64,000 nt of DNA from Bemisia tabaci (Eukaryota; Arthropoda; Insecta; Hemiptera; Aleyrodidae): positions 496,001 through 560,000 of the forward strand of contig NC_092799.1 in the NCBI RefSeq assembly GCF_918797505.1. Direction: 5' to 3'. Of the stretch, positions 21,310-32,389 are shown in pieces (the first letter of the stretch is position 1; every line of letters starts with the position of its first letter). Made by a program: the position numbers and the translations under genes. The notes beneath the pieces were generated by a model. The model searched no databases. It saw nothing but the letters and a program-made list of their open reading frames with translations, and had not been told where the DNA came from.

Positions 21310-24230
21310 GTAAGTGTCATGAAGATGAAGGTCATCAATTAAACTAATTGCGATTTGTAGTAAAAAATTGCTTGCATTGCATTGCTGTTGAGATTACAGC
21401 TGCGATAAATTCAAAATATCTCATTATTTTTTTAATTGAAGAAATCTGGACTGGTTGTTGGGCCCCGCAGTGTATCTTACGAGGAATGATGTTTTGTTTC
21501 ATACTAACGATCACAATTCCCACCATGGACTGTAAAGAGATCAAATTATTACTCTCATAATTTATCATAATTTATTTTTGATTTGTTCTTTATTTATTTT
21601 TTATTTTTTAACGAAAATCAATTCGCGTGAAACGCTTAAAAGTGTAAATTCTTTTAATCCATCAGTTGCCGGATCTGCGAAGAAGAACCTTATTTTCCAT
21701 ACTTTCAAATTTTAGTTAAATGGTATCACTGGATTTTGGCGCAAGTTTGACTGTAAAGCTTAAATATTTACGCGCTTGACACGTGACATTTGAGCACGTG
21801 GTTTAAATTTTTGCAAAAAGTATATGACAAGTTTTCCTCTTATGATAAGTTCCTTTTTCATAGATCCGGTCGTTTTGAAATCAAAAACTAAGAATAACAA
21901 AAATTTGAAATAGAAAAATTCTAATTTTCGTATCCAAAATTTTGTCTCCTAGTCGGAAAATATTCATTTTTAGGGGGTCATGCCCTCCTGGCCGCTATGC
22001 TGCAAAGTAATAGCCATATTAAAATCCATAGAAAACGTGTTAATTCACTTTATCTTTTTAATTTATCCGTGATTATTTTGAATCTCAGTCTTTTTCAAAG
22101 GAAATTGAAAGAAATTTTAATTTTATTAACATGAGAATATATTTCTTTTAAACTGTAAAAACGAACCCCGCAGTACTCTTTATCGAAATGAGGACCTCTT
22201 CGGCAAAAGGGCGTTCAAGATCTGCGCAGTGCTGCTAAGATTGTGCAATTTTCTATCGCATTCACTGAAAATGCACTCCATTCACTGCCGTCTTGCTTCC
22301 ACACAATAGTGAAAAAAAAATTCGGGGGAATTCATACGAAAGCTTTCAGATTGGTTGCTTGTAATTAAATACCCACATTGCCATTCTTAGCAGCATTAGA
22401 AGCCTCTTACGCCTCTTTACCGAGGAAGTGCAATATTCACTTCTTTTGAAAGTATTCTCTCCAAGCCTCATAAGGTTTGTTTTTAATGTGCCACAAATGA
22501 AAATATTCTAGCTGCCTTTTCTGGCCTTCTCTTTGATCAGCATCATCTGATCGCGATATATTTTATCGTATAATTCTATCAACGAGGTTATTAGAGCAGC
22601 CATCTCAATTTTTGTATTAACTTGCTCAAAGGCATGACTCATGACTCGCATTTTTTAAATTAAAATTTTCCACAACAGCTCCAAACCAGGAAAGCTCTCT
22701 CTGCGTTACACGTAGTCCGGCAACGTCACGAGCATGATTCCCCCCCCCCCCCCCAAAAAAAAAAACTTTGTCGCTGATTTTGCCGCGCGGTAGAAGTGGG
22801 GTTTTTATCCTCAATTTAGTTCGATTTCAAGCTGAATAACCTCGTTGATCTCTGCGCTGATCTTTCAAACTTATCTCTTAGCGTCATTTTTATGTGACTG
22901 CCTGTTGCCCGTGTGGGTTGTTCGTAGTGTTTGTGGGCCTCTTTATTGCTCTGCCATTGCATATCCCATTTTTTGCCGGTTTGGACTTGACTTTTGTATT
23001 GTGTTGCTGGATTCGATGTCAACAAACCCTGCCGACGTGAAGCCGAACCAGTTTATGTCCAGCATATATCAAGCATTGTTTTGACCTGACGCAGATTTTA
23101 CCTAATGAAACAGTCAAATTCCTACTTCAGTGACACATTTGGATCATCATACATCATCGGCTGAAACCGAGACTCCGTTCCGAACCCCGAAACTGGTGGT
23201 TCGTTTCAACCAGTTTCCTCTAGCAAAATGCATAATCCACAATGTAATTTATGCAGAATGCAGTTTTGTTTTCGTCCATCCCTACTGATTTACGAAGATG
23301 ATCGTGTTATACGGCTACTTCAGCTTATCCGATGGTGCTAACTCTTTGGATATTAACAGCAGAAGTCTTCTATTCTTTTCATGTCCTTGCGATTTTTGAA
23401 GAATTATTTGGAACTAATCGAGATGAAATCCGGTAATCAAGATACACCACATCGTCAGCATTTCAGATCAACCTTTTTCTCCTTTTTGCTAACAGTATCG
23501 ATTGAATTTTCAACATCGACCATATCATCAATATTTTCCAGCAGATTGGTTCTCTCAATGCTGCAACAGTTTCGGCAGAGTGCTTCGCACTATCTTATCA
23601 TCAGATGAAAACAATTCTTTTTGGTTTCGCAGTGCTAACAGTCTCAACCTAAAGCTGAAAGTGAACCACATCATTGGTATTCTCGACTAATATTTGCATC
23701 ATGGAAGAGCTCTTCCGGAAGCTGGCATTTATCCATCTTTCTTTAGATGCCATTTATGTACCTCTTAGCTGAGCGCCCTCTCCGATGCCTACCTGGAGGA
23801 ACCAACTCCAAAACTTTTTGCGGCAAGCTGGTATTGTAACTCCAGGAAGACGTTTATAGCTTATTGTTTTCAAGCCGCCATAAAAAGTGCAGATCTTCAG
23901 ACGGAGTTGTGTCGAATTACGCCCAAGTAATATGCAGCTTAGTCAACGTCATTTTGCAGATTTATGATGAATCAATCCAAGGTATCGCAGAATGTCCACA
24001 TGCAAGAACATAAACGCCTGCAGTTGATTAAAGTCCACGCAAATGCGCATCCTGTCTCGGGCGCTGCACTTTACACGTATGAGCGCGCAAGTTATCTCCC
24101 GGAGTAGATACGCGTGAAGTATATCTGCAATATTGCAGGCGCCGCAAACCATGGACGTCAAATTCACTATGTGGGGTTCTCCAGCGAAGACATGCACAAT
24201 TCAACGACATCCTTTCTTTTTTTACTTTTT
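21310..24230. other. no gene recognised
   Basis: Mostly AT-rich unique-looking DNA. A poly(C)-poly(A) junction lies at 22739-22764. The frames at 22816-23084 on both strands have mixed composition, but I recognise neither. No complete inverted-repeat element was found. Confidence 0.4.
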
Positions 24231-24240
24231 TATTGTTTTT

Positions 24241-24860
24241 TGCCAAGTGGTCATCGTGTCTGACCGTCAAGTGGCGTCAAATTTTCACGGAACTGACGAG
24301 TAAATCTGCAGAAACAGATTCTACTCGGCCTTAATCCGTGAATTTTTTTTTTATTTTTTTTTTTGCCCAGTGGTGTCAAATTTTCACGGAACTGACGTGT
24401 AAATCTGCAGAAACAGATTCTACTCGGCCTTAATCACTGAATTATTTTATTTTTGATTTTTTTTACCCAGTGGTGTCAAATTTTCACGGAACTGACGAGT
24501 AAATCTGCAGAAACAGATTCTACTCGGCCTTAATCCCTGAATTATTTTTCTTTCTTCCTTTCTTTTTCTTTTGCCCAGTGGTTAGTGTGTTTGACCGTCA
24601 AGTGGCGTCAAATTTTCACGGAACTGACGAGTAAATCCGCAGAAACAGATTCTACTCGGCCTTAATCCGTGAATTTTTTTTATTTTTTTTTTTTTTTTTT
24701 GCCCAGTGGTGTCAAACTTTCACGGAACTGACGAGTAAATCTGCAGAAACAGATTCTACTCGGCCTTAATCCCTGAAAATTTCAAAAGCTTGAAGAATGG
24801 ATGTGCCGAAATCCCCATGATGTCTACGGACATAGTACAAGTATGTCTTCTGCTGGAGAA
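24241..24860. repeat. tandem multimer of a SINE core, five units
   Basis: Five consecutive units carry the body of the SINE at 48925-49210: AAATTTTCACGGAACTGACG, TAAATCTGCAGAAACAGATT, CTACTCGGCCTTAATC. Units begin near 24241, 24364, 24464, 24571 and 24701. Units 1 and 4 have a longer tRNA-like remnant (CAGTGGTTAGTGTGTTTGAC type, box A without box B); units 2, 3 and 5 have a short head (GCCCAGTGGTGTCAAA). Each unit is followed by a T-rich linker. Only the last unit continues into the SINE tail (TGGATGTGCCGAAATCC). The T-rich linkers suggest junctions formed by tandem duplication rather than independent insertion. Confidence 0.85.
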
Positions 24861-25155
24861 TTTAGAACGCTAAGTTCCGACCCACCCGTGATTTGATATG
24901 CCAGTGATCATAATTGTGAGGCGTCTCAAGAAAAGAAAAGAAAAGGAAATGCGCTGGGGGTCGAAGATGAAGGCCCGCATACCACGAGGAAAAATTATTC
25001 GGTCAATCTGTTGCGTAGCGAAGCAAAATTCTCAGGCAGTCGACGCGAAATCTCAAGAAACTTTACTCTGCTCTAATGCGTCAATACTCTACGCAATCAA
25101 ATCAATATAATGAAAAAATGTTCATTGCCTGTATGCAAGCTCCTTGTTGCTCAGT

Positions 25156-25518
25156 TTACTCGGTTGCCGTTTGAGAATTTGAATTTTTCACATCATCCAG
25201 ATATTTTACCAGCATTTGCCTGCCTTCATGCCTTGCTTTATCGTGCAAGAGAGTCCAGCGCCATCGGCCCAATACATCCACATGTACATCCGTCTCTCTC
25301 AGAGCCACCAACCCGTTGATCGCACTCGGTTCTGTTTCTACAATCGACATTTCTTGAAATTCGTTCCGAAAGCTTGAGTGAAGAACGTTTGCTTGGTCAG
25401 AAGTCTCATTTCTGTGTGTACTCAAATTCTTGCGAAGCAATGAGTAATAATTGCTGAACGATGATACCGTCAAACCGGACAAATTCACTGCGATACAGAT
25501 GTTGTGATAAGAAGCCAA
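25156..25518 (-). pseudogene. ankyrin-repeat-like fragment
   Basis: The 120-codon minus-strand frame contains two stretches fitting the ankyrin repeat pattern. The first is NVLHSSFRNEFQEM, a decayed TPLHxAxRNGxxEM helix. The second is DVLGRWRWTLLHDKARHEG followed by QMLVKYLDD, where TLLH replaces TPLH and the second helix keeps the LVKYL pattern. The first 40 residues show no clear repeat. Ankyrin domains mediate protein contacts, and arthropod genomes carry many partial copies. There is no start context and no splice boundary I can fix, so it may be an exon of a larger gene or a dead duplicate. Confidence 0.4.
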
Positions 25519-25916
25519 GACTGTGGCTTTTCTTGGTCAAGACAATGAAAAAATCATCGAACAAGTTTATTTCAGAATTTGTTAGAAATGTTTATTACCA
25601 ACTAGGAAGGAGAATAAGAAGACCAACGATACGAAGGAATGTACATTTTGATCAAAATTCGGACAGGAAACATTGTTACGACTCATAAATCAAAGCTTCC
25701 AACGGCGAAGACTTCGGGATGTAATGGCAGAGTATTTTTCCCCAATATAAGATTTTAGGACTTAATGGAATAAACAAATTTGTAAAAAGCTTGCGCACCG
25801 TATATTTGCACGGAAGTCATTTTCTAAAGCCGCGGCGGCAATTGCTTATCTATCAAATGGCTTTCCGAGCCAACTTACGATACGCAAGCTTTATTTTGTA
25901 AAATTGTACTGTAGTT

Positions 25917-26160
25917 AAAATAAAAAAGGAAAAAAGAAAAAACAGAAAAAACAAAAAAAAACAAAAAAAAACAAAAAAAAAACATAAAAAACAAAGAAAC
26001 AAAAAAAAAACAAAAAAAAAACATAAAAAAACAAAGAAAAAAAAACAAAAAAAAAAACCAAAGAAAACATAAAAAAACAAAAAAAAAACAAAGAAAAACA
26101 AAGAAAAACAAAAAAAAACAAAAAAAAAACAGAAAAAACAGAAAAATAGAAAAACAAACA
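25917..26160. repeat. A-rich simple repeat with periodic C
   Basis: About 240 bp of A runs broken every 6-10 bases by a single C, G or T (CAAAAAA-type units). All frames across it code for K or F/C homopolymer strings and are not genes. Confidence 0.95.
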
Positions 26161-26199
26161 GGACACATCGTGTTCATTTATGTTAAGCCGGAATCCCAC

Positions 26200-28550
26200 T
26201 CTGAATTTGGGAGCTGAGCATTGGGGTCGTCAGTCATTGCTCAACAGCTGCATTGTCGTAAAGAGTGCTTTTTTCCCAAAATTGCATCAACTTGATTCGA
26301 ATAGTGCAGGCAAACTGATAACCGATCCTCATCGGTTGCTAAATTTTTAATTTTTGGCGTTACGCGCAAAATTCAGGACACCACTCAACAACGGACCGAT
26401 GACACCCACATTCAGCTTCCCTGTATTCAGCGTGTGATTTCAGCATTTGTAAAATTAAGTGCCTAGCTTACAGTCCATGGATCAGTTCTATCAATGATTA
26501 TTATTCAAAGATGTTTCATCATTTTATGTCACTGATGAAATTGATCGTTGTTCCTCCTTGCCCCACAAGCAGTACTGCAGAATTTTCAACAACCGCACTT
26601 GCGTGAAAAGAAAAAGAAAGAATGAGTTCTATATTTCATTAATTTTCAGTCATATTCACCCATCCATCTGTTTATCGCTTTTAATTTTTACCTTATTTAC
26701 ACCTGCAAAGGAAGATTAAGCATTTTTTCCTGTTCTAAACAATTTTTTAAAGAATCTTTGTCACTTTAGAGGTCAGTTGGATCACATTTTGCTAAAGAAA
26801 TTCACTATTTCCGTTTCAAACAACTTGCGTGCCATTAGTTTCCGTATTCAGATACGCGTTTTTATGGATGAGAAAGAAATAATAACTCTGCTAAATTGGC
26901 TATTGAAGTTGAACTTTGCGTTCTCAACGAGGTTTGAATCTTAACGAACATCATTGAATTCAGCAGTTTTGTTGAATCGCACTTACAGTGTCATATTCTA
27001 TTCTAGGAGGATAAAGAGACCTCAGTGTACGAAACTTCAACACTCAAACATTTTTTTCCCTCCCATGTTGTTTCCACTGTAGGTACAATAAAATTAGTTA
27101 ACAACGGTACATCGTGTGTATTAAAGACACTATATCAAGTCGTCCAATAAGTTTCTTTAGCTTATCTCTGGTGTGATCGGAAATGGATTTGAATTAAGTG
27201 ATACGTATCGTAACTATTGTCGGCAGAAAAAAAGAAATGGTACCTAACTTTTCAGTTAAATATTTCATCAACTATTTGTCCCTCTCGTGAATTAAAAGTA
27301 ATCAAGTTCATAGTCTCCTTTTGACGATTTTACTTTGAAGACAAAGCAGTTTTCACATTAAAAATTTACTCAACACATTATTTGTGTTCTGAAATAAGAT
27401 TTGCGAAAGCATGACAATTACTAATGAAACGGTCAAGCAGAGATATCAACAATCAATTCATACAGAGTTCTAAATGCTTCAAAAATGCATTAATCAGGTT
27501 TAGCAGTATCCTTTCTGGGGGGGGGGGGGGGGTTGGCGACAATTTCAGATTTTCATAATATTTATCGCCAAACCTTCTGGTATTAAGTAAATTTTCAATA
27601 TTTTAGGACTATTTCATTTTATTAATTTAAAATTTTTCATCGTGTTTCGCAATGAATTATTACACTGAGAAAGTAGTCAAATTTTTCCGTATGCCCTACT
27701 TGCCAAAATTCGAAGTCTACGTTGGCAACTGTTCTCTCGGTGCATAAAGAATTTTGCCTGAATGAAGTTGAATAATTTCTTTTCTTTTCTTTTCTTTCTC
27801 TCGTCAAACGATTTCAAGTCCTTGCGTAATAAAGTACGTGTAAAAGTTGAAGTTAAATCCACACTCTGTGTTGTATCGCACTTGCAGATTCTTAAATAAT
27901 TAAGCAGTTTTTACATTAAAATCAAATCGAATGCTCAAAAGCTGTAAGGGTTTTCCGAGGGAATTAGTCGAAGATTTTTAAATAATTGTGCAGGTTTTAC
28001 ATTAAAATCAAATCGAATGCTCAAATCCTGTAAGAGTTTCCCAAGGGAATTTATCGACACTTACTGGATGGATGTTTTTCTTTAATGCGTGAGTTTGGCT
28101 CAACAGTCGTGAGGTCACCGAGTGACATACACAGCCTTAAGATTAAATAAAAACGAACGATCCGATAAGACTTGGTTTATACCAGGATAGAACAATTAAA
28201 TCAACGAACGAATGTAACAACTTACTCTGACCAAACTCTCATTTTACCCGTGTACTAACTTCATGCGTTACTACCATTTTCTTCTCGGTAGACCTTTCTC
28301 CCCTATCTTTCGTTTTCCCTTTTATTTTCCAATCGTATCATAGACTCCCGTAGATTTTAATTGGTGGGTGCCAATGAAAAAGGGCGGAGGTGAAGTTCAA
28401 GGTTGTTTTTCTTGAATTTATAAAGTTAAAATATACCATGAATCAATATCAACTAGTCAATGCAAGTCATTGTCTCAAATTGAATTGTCTTAACCTTTTT
28501 CGTGACAAAATGTATAAATTCATCAGCTGACATTAAAATTGTCAGATGAA
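26200..28550. other. no gene; short tandem duplication at 27888-28055
   Basis: AT-rich DNA. An 18-base G run is at 27517-27534. A unit of about 84 bp is duplicated in tandem at 27888-27971 and 27972-28055; both copies contain TTAAATAATT, TTTACATTAAAATCAAATCG, AATGCTCAAA and GGGAATT. No exon-like segment recognised. Confidence 0.5.
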
Positions 28551-28551
28551 C

Positions 28552-28636
28552 AAGGTGATTCTAAGTGATCTGGGGACGAGATCAGCAGCGCAACCTTGTG
28601 GCAAATCTCGTCCAAAGATCACTTAAAACCACCTTT
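28552..28636. mobile_element. small palindromic MITE with AAGGTG ends
   Basis: Left arm AAGGTGATTCTAAGTGATCT and GACGAGAT; right arm ATCTCGTCCAAAGATCACTT and CCACCTT. About 85 bp with a short loop. The AAGGTGATTC end resembles family F, so it may be a reduced relative. Confidence 0.65.
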
Positions 28637-28666
28637 GGGTACGGCACTTAAGGCGCGCAAGTCTTA

Positions 28667-28852
28667 CACTGGTAAAAAAAACCTCTTGGTTCAAGAGTGC
28701 AGTTTCTTGTCGCCGGATTTAAGAGTCTTGAACTCTTGTTTCAAGCGGATTTTGCATTGATTCAATTCAAAATCCGCTTGAAACAAGAGTCCAGACTCTT
28801 AAATCCGGCGACAAGAAATTGCACTCGAACCAAGAGGTTTTTTTTACCAGTG
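28667..28852. mobile_element. MITE family B, copy 1
   Basis: 186 bp. Begins CACTGGTAAAAAAAACCTCT and ends GAGGTTTTTTTTACCAGTG. The arms pair through TCGCCGGATTTAAGAGTCT and ATCCGCTTGAAACAAGAGT around a small centre. Nearly identical to 28937-29124. Confidence 0.9.
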
Positions 28853-28936
28853 TCTGCGCAATTTGGCGACCTTTCGATCATCAAAGGAATCTTTTGATAG
28901 ATGGTTACACCATCTTTGGTCGCCAACTTACGCAGA

Positions 28937-29124
28937 CACTGGTAAAAAAAACCTCTTGGTTCAAGAGTGCAGTTTCTAGTCGCCGGATTTAAGAGTCTTG
29001 AACTCTTGTTTCAAGCGGATTTTGCATTGATTCAATTCAAAATCCGCTTGAAACAAGAGTCCAGACTCTTAAATCCGGCGACAAGAAATTGCACTCTTGA
29101 ACCAAGAGGTTTTTTTTACTCGTG
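28937..29124. mobile_element. MITE family B, copy 2
   Basis: 188 bp in the same orientation as copy 1, about 84 bp downstream. It differs by only a few bases and by CTCGTG instead of CCAGTG at the right end. Confidence 0.9.
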
Positions 29125-29391
29125 TCTGCGTAAGTTGGCAACCAAAGATGGTGTAACCATCTATCAAAAGATTCCTTTGATGATCGAAAGGTCGCCAAAT
29201 TGCGCGTCTCAAGTGCCGTACCTTTATGGGGGCCCCGGAAGTTCCGCTGCAACAGCTACTTGCATCTCTGTGCCGTGGGGGTGCAACTACGACCAGTCAC
29301 CGTCTGTTCCGGTTAAAGTGCGGGTCATGCGGTTCGTTCGCCGGTTGGGAGGACGGACGTCCTTCGACCACTCTGTCAGACGGCATTCTAG

Positions 29392-29787
29392 CAGTGGCGT
29401 ACCACTGAAATAAAAAGTTCGGTAAATATGGAACCACGATTTTGTTCGGTACACACGACCGAATTATTCGGTCTGCTCAGCCGAACTGTTCGGTCCACTG
29501 AACCGAACTGTAACATTTTATTACAGTTCGGTCGCACAAACCGAGCAATTTGGTTGCACAGACCGAATAATTCGGTTGTGTGTACCAAACAAAATCGTGG
29601 TTCCATATTTACCGATCTTTTTTTTTCAGTGGGCGTGAATTGCGATGTATCGATTGTTCTGCCATTGAAACCTATGGTAAAGAATCGATTATCAGGATGT
29701 TCGCTGCGAACACCCTGTTCATCGATCCTTTTCCATAGGTTTAAATGGCATAACAATCGATATATCGCAAAGCACGCCACGTCACTG
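29392..29787. mobile_element. family A MITE interrupted by element H
   Basis: The left end CAGTGGCGT is at 29392; after a 229-bp insertion the family continues GGCGTGAATTGCGATGTATC to CGCCACGTCACTG at 29787. Flanks CATTCTAG and CATTCTAT match at seven of eight bases, consistent with an 8-bp target duplication of hAT type. Confidence 0.88.
29403..29631. mobile_element. element H, palindrome with iterated CCGAA/TTCGG motifs
   Basis: It begins CACTGAAATAAAAAGTTCGG and ends with a T run and CAGTG. Arms pair through GGTAAATATGGAACCACGAT. The interior is built from many copies of ACCGAA or TTCGGT in both orientations. Non-coding, 229 bp, inserted within family A. Confidence 0.85.
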
Positions 29788-30030
29788 CATTCTATCGATC
29801 TAACTAGGATGGAGTGCTCGAGGGAACGTCATGCGGGTCGTCTCCCCAACCCCGGTCGGACCGCGTGGCACGCGCTAGAAGGAGACCTCTGCGGACCCGC
29901 CCGACCGCCAACAACCCTGCCGTGGACGGCGGTCTTGCACCTGCAGCAACCCTCGGTCGATGACCTTGGGTTAGCTTTCAACGCTTGTAAAAGCCGTGCC
30001 ATCATTTTTACTCGAGGGTGCTTAATGTGC
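29788..30030. other. CpG-rich unique sequence
   Basis: GC- and CpG-rich sequence, as is 29225-29391 on the other side of the family A insertion. Once the MITE is mentally removed the two GC-rich parts join, so this could be a disrupted host segment. The plus-strand frames are arginine- and proline-rich with no recognised motif. Confidence 0.3.
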
Positions 30031-30298
30031 CACGGAGAAAAAAATTTCGTGCGTGGGACCCGAAGTTGAGGTCATATGGATCTCTGAAGTTTTCGGATCG
30101 CACATTCTAAAACTTGAAGTCCAGCTTCCGAAGTTCGGGTCGCACATCTGGAGCACCTCGGTATATACCGGAGTGCTTCAGATATTTAACCCAAACTTCA
30201 GCGGCTGGACCGCAAGTTTTAGGACTAGAAATCCGAAAAATTCAGAGATCCATATGACTTTTACTTCTGGTCCCGCGTACGAAGTTTTTTTCTCCGTG
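30031..30298. mobile_element. MITE with CACGGAGAAAAAAA ends
   Basis: Left CACGGAGAAAAAAATTTCGT, right ACGAAGTTTTTTTCTCCGTG. Inner arms pair through TCATATGGATCTCTGAA and TTCAGAGATCCATATGA, with further CAAGTTTTAG-type pairing. 268 bp, non-coding. Confidence 0.88.
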
Positions 30299-30308
30299 AT
30301 GGTTATCC

Positions 30309-30482
30309 GCCACGGGAAAAACTAGTTCGGGTTCGCGACGCAAGAGGATAGGTATAGACGTTACGTTAGCACTCCTGCGTCTCGTGACTGCCGTCAAGGC
30401 AGTTACGGAGCGCAAGAGAGGTAACGTAATGCTATCTTACCCCCACCTTGTGTTTCGGATCCGAATTTTTTCCCCCGTGGCC
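30309..30482. mobile_element. MITE with CCACGGGAAAAA ends
   Basis: Left CCACGGGAAAAACTAGTTCG, right CCGAATTTTTTCCCCCGTGG, with inner imperfect pairing of GACGTTACGTTAGC and GGTAACGTAATGC. About 174 bp. Its terminus is like that of the element 10 bp upstream, so the two may be related families. Confidence 0.65.
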
Positions 30483-30640
30483 GACTGACTTGACGGGGGA
30501 TGGTTAGCTTAGGGTAGGTTAGGGTGGGCAACGTAGGGGCCTTGGGGGTTTGGTGGGTGTGGGGCGTAGGCTGGGGTTAGGGGGGAGGTTAGGAGGGATA
30601 AGGGGTGGGCACGGGTGGGCTCAGTTTTTTCTTTTACAGG
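30483..30640. repeat. G-rich strand with scattered TTAGG-like words
   Basis: A strongly G-biased stretch containing GGTTAGGGT, GGTTAGG and many GGG tracts, with potential to form G-quadruplexes. A similar smaller patch is at 31855-31918. The words are not in a regular array. Confidence 0.5.
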
Positions 30641-30674
30641 ATTTAGTCTTAGTTAACTCTGGGTAGGGAATAAA

Positions 30675-31291
30675 CTGGGCAAATAAGTTGGACATAAAAC
30701 AAATTCGGACATTTTCGGGTGAACCGAGAATTGCAATTACGGATCCCAATAGCTCATCAGGATTCTGTTCCCATTGTGTACACACTGAGTCTTTCCCTAT
30801 AGCGGCCGGACCTTTGTCATCGTGGTCTACTGGTAGACATAAAATGCCAACCAATTATTTTATCCTTGGTAATTTTTTCCTTTATTTTAAAGCTTAGGAT
30901 TCAGCTTGCAATTCTGATGAAACATGTAAATAGTTGTAGGTAGATTTAATGGTAAGTTATTGTATCACAAAATTTGCGAATTCCTTCAGCGCGTTTTGTG
31001 ATATGATAACTTGCTATTATACTTGCCTACAATTATTTACATTTTTCATCAGGATTGCAAGCTGAATCCTAATCCGTTGAATTGAAGAAAAAATTCACAA
31101 ACGATAAAGAAAATTGGTGGGAAATTTTTGTTTACCAGTAGGCCACGATGGCAAAGGTACGACCGATAGGTAAAGGCTCCTTGTAAACACAATGGGAACA
31201 ATATCCCGGTGAGCTTTTGGGATCCGAAGTTGCAATGCTCGGCTCGCCCGAAAATGTCCGAATTATCACTATGTCCAACTTTTTTGCCCAC
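30675..31291. mobile_element. fold-back element with ~300-bp arms
   Basis: The left arm starts CTGGGCAAATAAGTTGGACA and the right arm ends TGTCCAACTTTTTTGCCCA. Paired landmarks run inwards almost to the centre near 30985: CGGACATTTTCGGG/CCCGAAAATGTCCG, CCCATTGTGT/ACACAATGGG, AGCTTAGGATTCAGCTTGCA-like, and ATGTAAATAGTTGTAGG/CCTACAATTATTTACAT. Arm identity is roughly 75-80 percent by eye. No transposase frame. Confidence 0.85.
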
Positions 31292-31350
31292 AGGAGGGCG
31301 GGCTGTAATTGAGCCTTTGCATATGTAGGGGATTTGCGATTTAAGTACAT

Positions 31351-31770
31351 TATCCTACATAAAATTTTGCGAGAAGTACGATGATGCCACTGGTTTTCTC
31401 CAAAACAAACTCCAAAAGTCAGTAAAAGCTCTTAGAGTTCAGGTCGTAAAGAGGGGGATAACAACCCACGCTACGCTGAGAGTCCACCTCTATACCTAAT
31501 TAACCTCTTCATCGAAGATAGGGAGCAAATACATCAGCAGGGTTGCTACTTTGTGTGAGGACTCCGAAGCTGAGAACACAGCAACCCTGTTAATATATTT
31601 GGTCTTATCCTTGCATGGAGAGTTTCACTAGGTATAGAGGTAGACTCTCTACGTAGCGTGGGATATCTTCTTCTTTACGGCCTCAACTTTATGAGCTTTT
31701 ACTGAGTTTCAGAGTTTGTTTTATAGGAAACCAGTAGCATCATCGTGCTTCTCGCGAAATTTTACATAGG
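31351..31770. mobile_element. second fold-back element, ~190-bp arms
   Basis: Left CCTACATAAAATTTTGCGAG, right CTCGCGAAATTTTACATAGG. Inner pairs are AGTACGATGATGCCACTGG/CCAGTAGCATCATCGTGCT, AGAGTCCACCTCTATACCTA-like, and CAGCAGGGTTGCTA/CAGCAACCCTG. The centre is near 31565. It lies just beyond the previous fold-back with only about 60 bp between. Non-coding. Confidence 0.85.
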
Positions 31771-32016
31771 AATCAGTTCTTCAATTGCAAATTTTTGACA
31801 CACGCAAGAGCCCCATTATTTCGGGCCGGGCTTGAGGTCATGGGAAATAGAATGGGATTGGGTGGGTGGGTGGATTTAGTTTAGGTTAGGCTTAGGTTTA
31901 CGTTAAGCTTAGGGTTAGCGTGCGTGCGAGTGAGTGTGCGAGGGTGTCAGTGCGAGTGAGTGAGGGTGCTTGTGATCTTGTGAAGATGAGTTCGTGTGCG
32001 TGTGATTGTTTGAATG

Positions 32017-32388
32017 ACGACATGCGATATATCGCATCGATTGGTTCCATATTATCAGCCACTAGTCATTTTGATCGAATTTTGCAATCGCAATCCTTTA
32101 GTCATAAGACTGAAGAATTCGCCTATCAAATTTGAGAAACAAATTCAACGTAATAAAGGTAAGGTCAGTGTGAGGAGGAATATCGCATTCGAGAGCAGTT
32201 CTGATATCAGTATCGAATGCGACATTTCTCCGCCAAAAGACCCCGTCTTTATTACGTTGAATTAGTTTCTCAGATTTGGTGAGTGATTTCTCTAGTCTCG
32301 GGACAACAGGAATGCGATTGCAAAATTCGATCAAACTGACTAGTAGCTGATAATATGGAACCAATCGATGCAATATATCGCATGTCGT
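32017..32388. mobile_element. MITE family F-related palindrome
   Basis: Left ACGACATGCGATATATCGCA, right GCAATATATCGCATGTCGT. Further arm pairs: CGATTGGTTCCATATTATCA, ATTTTGATCGAATTTTGCAA, and CAACGTAATAAAG/CTTTATTACGTTG. About 372 bp. It lacks the AAGGTGATTCG outermost end of the copy at 12843. Confidence 0.85.
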
Positions 32389-32389
32389 T

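Larger units (their letters stand above)
28638..29222. mobile_element. large palindrome containing two family B MITEs
   Basis: Outer arms GGGTACGGCACTTAAGGCGC and GCGCGTCTCAAGTGCCGTAC pair. Inside them a segment of about 85 bp (28853-28936) recurs inverted at 29125-29205 on the other side of a second family B MITE. The structure reads as an outer hairpin element whose centre is the B copy at 28937-29124, and whose left arm was later split by another B copy at 28667-28852. No coding sequence. Confidence 0.75.

Noticed and set aside
25853..26199. Open frames of 82-100 codons on the minus strand
   Set aside because: They consist almost entirely of F, C and L from an A-rich simple repeat and are not genes.
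30483..30640. Interstitial insect telomere (TTAGG) array
   Set aside because: TTAGG words are scattered with irregular spacing and many other G-rich words; there is no tandem telomeric array.
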